Assembly (NCBI GenBank): GCA_964389675.1
Contig: CAYMEV010000019.1
Location: forward strand, 1-26,624
DNA: 26,624 bases
From: CAYMEV01 sp964389675 [NCBI: uncultured Candidatus Sumerlaeota bacterium]
GTDB lineage: Bacteria; CAYMEV01
Direction: 5' to 3'
This document shows positions 23,015 to 26,624 of the stretch, one piece after another. Under the pieces are notes generated by a model, which worked only from the letters and a program-made list of their open reading frames with translations, had not been told where the DNA came from and did no database searches. Made by a program: the position numbers and the translations under genes. The stretch's first letter is position 1; the number at the start of each line of letters is the position of its first letter.

Positions 23015-26000
23015 GTGAGGAGACTATTTTATTTTTTTGCAGTTATTCTGATTGCAGTGTGTTCTGGTGTTTTTGCCCAGGAGACTCAGCTATTTTCGGA
23101 GAGTTTCGATTCTGCTGACTGGCCGGCCGGATGGGTGGTCACAGACCCGCACGGATCAATATGGTCTATCAACCCTTCGTTCACTGCCGGAGGATCTCCA
23201 AATGAAATGGAGGCCAGGTGGCAGGATGGCATATATTATACAAGGGCAGCAACACCAGTCATTGATGTTACAGGAATAGCAATCGTCAATATTACATTTA
23301 AGCATCGTTTTACCATATATGGAGGTGTAGGCAGTGGCATGAATGCCAGACTTGTCTACAGCACAAACGGCAATGACTGGTATAATTCGGGCTGGGCAAT
23401 ATCCTCAGATAACTTTGAAGGACCGGAAACAGTCCAGGTTGACTTAAATATCCCTGAAAATGCAGATGATCTCTATCTCGGGTGGGTAACGGATGGTGAC
23501 CATAATTCATTTTGTGACTGGCATATTGATGATATTTCAGTTACAGGGTCTTATTATTATGATGTTTCTCTTACACAGATAACTCCAGATCGTTCAGCAC
23601 TGCCGGGTACCTCCATTTATTACGAGCTAAGAACAGACAATACAGGCGTAAACAGTGATAATTACACCTTCAGCCTTTCCAAGGCATGGGCTGAAGGGGT
23701 TTATGCTGATACTGAAGGCACGCCTCTTCCTGACCCCTTTACAATAGCAGGCGGGGGCTCTGAGCTTATTTACCTTAAGGTATATGTTCCTGCTTCTGCA
23801 GTCCCTGATGAATATTCCGAAGATATATGCCAGATTTCCGGGACCGGTGTCTCAGAATCTGTAACGGTCACTACAACTGCAGTATCAGGTATTAATGCAT
23901 TTCCATGGATAGAGACATTTGAATCAGACAGCCCCTCAAGGGCTTTTTGGAGCCAGATCCATGAATATGCTTCCGATGACTGGACATGGGAAACAGGCAG
24001 CAACGGTGTGATCACCACAGCCTATAACGGTACACTGAATGCAAGGTTTGTCAGCATAGGGGCAGGAAGCGTTTATCCTATAACAAAGCTTGTTACTCCG
24101 GTGCTTGATATTTCAGGCCTCAGCGTACCGACTCTGGATTTTTATTATGGCCAGCCTGATTGGTCTGGAGACCAGAATACTCTTGAGGTTTATTACAGGA
24201 AATCAGAGCTTGATCCCTGGATTTCGATCTGGTTTTCCGATGCAGATATCAGCACCTGGACAAAGGTATCCCTCATTCTCCCTGATAAAACCAATACATA
24301 CCAGATAGCATTTGAGGGTGATGCTGATTACGGTTATGCAAATGTACTGGATGATATAAAAGTATATGAACATGCAGATTATGATGTAGAAATTATCCAG
24401 GTAACCCCCAACAGTACAGGGAATCCTGGAGATACACTCTATTACCAGATCCAGGTTGAAAACCAGGGATTACTTGATGATGACTATACATTCAGCCTTT
24501 CCAAGGCCTGGGCTCTCGGGGTTTATGCTGATACATCCGATACTCCCCTTCCTTCACCCTTTGCTGTTACAGCCGGTAATACCGCTGATGTATACCTGAA
24601 GGTAAGCATACCCGGATCAGCTGGCTATATGGAGACCTCTGAGGAAATAATCCAGGTCAATGGCACCGGCGTTTCGGATACTGTTACAATAAGTACCACA
24701 GCCTTCGGGACACCTGTCCTACCTTTCTATGAAAGCTTCGATGGTGCAGGATGGCCGCTTGGATGGTCGGTAATAGATCCTTCTGGTGATATATGGTTTA
24801 TAAAAGCATCAGTAAATGCCGGAGGAACAGCAAATGAGATGAGAGCAGAATATCTTTCCGGAACATGGACAACCCGGGCAGAAACACCTGCCATTTCTGT
24901 TCCAGGGGTTTCAATGGTAAATATAAGCTTTAAGCATTACTATAATGATTATGGTGCAGGTTTTACCGCTAAAGTAGTTTACAGTACTGATGGGACCAAC
25001 TGGACAGACTCAGGCTGGGAGATTATAAGCGGAAATGGCGATGTCGGCCCTGAGACAGCCAGTGTTCTCATTAGCCTGCCTGCCAGGGCTGATGAACTTT
25101 ATGTCGGATGGGTAACGGATGGTGACCATTACCAGTTTGACTACTGGCATATTGACGATATTGCAATAACAGAAACTCTCAGCTATGATACAACTTTACT
25201 AGCAGAACCGTCTGACATCGGCATAGTTCTTGGTGGTGCCGGCAATTATTATGCAGGGGAAACAGTAAACATATCTGCAGAGCTCCCACCCAGGGGATAT
25301 GTATTTGTGGAATGGACAGGCAATTATGCAAATCTGCTTGATAATGCCAATATGTCAGCAGCATCTTTTACCATGCCTGAGGACAATGTCACACTTACAG
25401 CCAATTATGAGGAACCAGGTGAATATATACCGGCATTGGTAAGTTTAGAAAATGAAATGCTAAAGGGTATATGGAGATGGCAGTACACACAATCAAGGGG
25501 CTCAGTATGGCAGAAGGTCCTCAACGAAGTTACGGCAGAAAAGATTATGGCAGGTGATATAACCAATGACGGTAACCTTGACCTTATAGTACTTTTTTCT
25601 GATAACACCCTTTACTGCTATGATATCAGCATCAATTACTGGGAACAGCTTTTGGATGCTTCAGCAGGCCTGCTTGACTTCAGCCTTGCACAGACATCCA
25701 TAGAAGGCTCCGTTCAGCTTATAGTATCCAATAATGCAGCGAGTACAAATATTGATGCAGGTATTAATTTCCTGGAAGCAGGGGCAGGGTATTATAACAT
25801 AAATGAAACCAGCGCTGATGTTTTAACCGGGGTTGATATTACATATGACGGTATTGATGAGCTTATTTTTGCCTTTACCGGTACTGAGGGTATGTACGCT
25901 TATGACTTTATTTCTGATACAATAACCAGGATAGCCATCTCATCGCCTTCTCAGGTAATAAGCGCAGATGTTACCGGAGATGGATATGATGAGGCAATAG

Positions 26001-26476
26001 CAGTGGTTCCAGGTCTCGGTGTATATATGATAAGGTATATCCCGGATAAAGATCTTGTACTCCAGATGGCAGGGAAATCCCCCTTCGATCTTGTCAAAGA
26101 CATCGAGGAGACCTCTGTATGGATATCCAAGAACAAGGGCGGTAAAGGCCTGCAGTTCAACAGGATTACCTGGGGTACTCCCGATGATGAAACTGAGATC
26201 TCAAGCGGTGATATTATACTGGGGACAGGGGCAGAGGTATTCATAGTATATCAGAACAGGACATACTATTATAATTATGACAGCCTGTCATGGTCAACAC
26301 TGCTTTATTTGCCATTAAAAAGGATAATTTCAGGACAGTTTACCGGCAGAGAAAAGGATGATCTCATTGTATGCGATGCTGGTTCAACTGACCTGTACCT
26401 CTACAGTTCATATACAGATTCCTGGGAGATTATATTGCCAGCCGGCAATTCCAATGCCATGGCAACAATTGAATAG
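23015..26476 (+). CDS. Very large modular secreted protein (choice-of-anchor-J, NEW3-like, InlB-type repeat, propeller-like)
   Basis: A GTG start at 23015 follows CTGGAGG. The 1153 residues begin with a signal peptide (1-22, ending V-F-A-Q). Residues 24-180, 296-452 and 568-722 are three choice-of-anchor-J / MAM-like lectin-fold modules, each ending in a D-D-I motif; the first and third share L/V-x-x-G-W-V-T-D-G-D-H and W-H-I-D-D-I. Between them, 183-290 and 457-564 are two NEW3/NPCBM-associated-like beta modules with an almost identical T-F-S-L-S-K-A-W-A core. Residues 728-799 are a divergent InlB-type repeat (Y-Y-A-G-E-T-V, G-Y-V-F-V-E-W-T-G, M-P-E-D-N-V-T-L-T-A-N-Y-E). From about 805 to the end lie VCBS/FG-GAP-like propeller blades (D-I-T-N-D-G-N-L-D-L, D-V-T-G-D-G-Y-D-E). 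It has no catalytic motif and no clear sorting tail. An adhesin or glycan-binding role is likely. Confidence 0.85.
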   Translation: MRRLFYFFAVILIAVCSGVFAQETQLFSESFDSADWPAGWVVTDPHGSIWSINPSFTAGGSPNEMEARWQDGIYYTRAATPVIDVTGIAIVNITFKHRFTIYGGVGSGMNARLVYSTNGNDWYNSGWAISSDNFEGPETVQVDLNIPENADDLYLGWVTDGDHNSFCDWHIDDISVTGSYYYDVSLTQITPDRSALPGTSIYYELRTDNTGVNSDNYTFSLSKAWAEGVYADTEGTPLPDPFTIAGGGSELIYLKVYVPASAVPDEYSEDICQISGTGVSESVTVTTTAVSGINAFPWIETFESDSPSRAFWSQIHEYASDDWTWETGSNGVITTAYNGTLNARFVSIGAGSVYPITKLVTPVLDISGLSVPTLDFYYGQPDWSGDQNTLEVYYRKSELDPWISIWFSDADISTWTKVSLILPDKTNTYQIAFEGDADYGYANVLDDIKVYEHADYDVEIIQVTPNSTGNPGDTLYYQIQVENQGLLDDDYTFSLSKAWALGVYADTSDTPLPSPFAVTAGNTADVYLKVSIPGSAGYMETSEEIIQVNGTGVSDTVTISTTAFGTPVLPFYESFDGAGWPLGWSVIDPSGDIWFIKASVNAGGTANEMRAEYLSGTWTTRAETPAISVPGVSMVNISFKHYYNDYGAGFTAKVVYSTDGTNWTDSGWEIISGNGDVGPETASVLISLPARADELYVGWVTDGDHYQFDYWHIDDIAITETLSYDTTLLAEPSDIGIVLGGAGNYYAGETVNISAELPPRGYVFVEWTGNYANLLDNANMSAASFTMPEDNVTLTANYEEPGEYIPALVSLENEMLKGIWRWQYTQSRGSVWQKVLNEVTAEKIMAGDITNDGNLDLIVLFSDNTLYCYDISINYWEQLLDASAGLLDFSLAQTSIEGSVQLIVSNNAASTNIDAGINFLEAGAGYYNINETSADVLTGVDITYDGIDELIFAFTGTEGMYAYDFISDTITRIAISSPSQVISADVTGDGYDEAIAVVPGLGVYMIRYIPDKDLVLQMAGKSPFDLVKDIEETSVWISKNKGGKGLQFNRITWGTPDDETEISSGDIILGTGAEVFIVYQNRTYYYNYDSLSWSTLLYLPLKRIISGQFTGREKDDLIVCDAGSTDLYLYSSYTDSWEIILPAGNSNAMATIE
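23483..23503 (+). repeat. Copy 1 of a 21-bp intragenic repeat
   Basis: An exact 21-base match to 25109-25129 encodes the G-W-V-T-D-G-D-H end of the first and third anchor-J modules, showing that they arose by duplication. Confidence 0.9.
25109..25129 (+). repeat. Copy 2 of a 21-bp intragenic repeat
   Basis: Partner of 23483-23503, in the third anchor-J module, about 1.6 kb downstream and in the same frame. Recombination between the pair would delete two anchor-J and both NEW3-like modules and keep the reading frame (1626 bp, a multiple of three). Confidence 0.9.
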
Positions 26477-26490
26477 ATCAAATCAGATAG

Positions 26491-26523
26491 AAAAGGGCAG
26501 TGCATTTGTACTGCCTTTTTCCT
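26491..26523 (+). terminator. Rho-independent terminator after the modular secreted protein
   Basis: GGCAGT (26496-26501) pairs with ACTGCC (26510-26515) across an 8-base loop, and five T's follow directly, extending the stem with the A's on the left side. It lies about 15 bases after the stop codon. Confidence 0.88.
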
Positions 26524-26624
26524 TTTGCAAAACACAGGAAGTTTCGAAAAAATCACCTTAAAATTGGGCTCATTTTCAATAGATTTTAATAATCAGCAGA
26601 GATCTCTCAATAGGGTAAATAAAC

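Overview
The window looks like chromosome of a Gram-negative, probably anaerobic bacterium. A lipobox lipoprotein of the DUF4197 type, many signal-peptide proteins and a MinD-type ATPase carrying four ferredoxin-like cysteine clusters point that way. Start sites have strong AGGAG-type ribosome binding sites, and ATA (Ile) and AGA/AGG (Arg) codons are used freely. I cannot name a phylum from the sequence. No tRNA, rRNA, CRISPR array, integrase or transposase was seen.

Region 1 (1-6018) is a strikingly AT-rich island of exported proteins, all on the plus strand. It holds a short signal-peptide gene with four perfect 10-bp repeats at its start codon that put it out of frame, a DUF1573-like beta-sandwich protein, a nine-cysteine secreted peptide, a secreted protein with two PDZ-like folds, and a 767-residue protein built of carboxypeptidase-regulatory-like beta modules. 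Decayed remnants of one paralogous gene family lie at both ends (about 143-378 and 5424-6018).

Region 2 (6080-12265) has ordinary composition and metabolic content. It holds a DUF2249/AhpD-like fusion, then a minus-strand set: an ALDH7-type aminoadipate-semialdehyde dehydrogenase and an ALDH4-type 1-pyrroline-5-carboxylate dehydrogenase, two bases apart, then a strong terminator, then a class I/II aminotransferase. A LysR regulator diverges from them across a 107-bp gap containing a perfect 10-bp inverted repeat. Together they suggest regulated catabolism of lysine and proline/ornithine through their C6 and C5 amino-semialdehydes.

Region 3 (12401-17557) is mixed: a DUF4197 lipoprotein, a PAP2 membrane phosphatase, a secreted protein with three DUF5648-like and two DUF1566-like domains, a pseudogene, a small membrane protein, and a coupled pyridoxamine-phosphate-oxidase-like flavoprotein.

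Region 4 (17687-26476) has a 605-residue tandem fusion of two MinD/ferredoxin ATPases (minus strand), then a two-gene secreted module of unknown function (19821-22597). The first gene of that module is the intact parent of the pseudogene at 16045, and the two share their promoter. Last comes a 1153-residue secreted protein with three choice-of-anchor-J-like modules, two NEW3-like modules, an InlB-type repeat and a propeller-like C-terminus, closed by a clear terminator.
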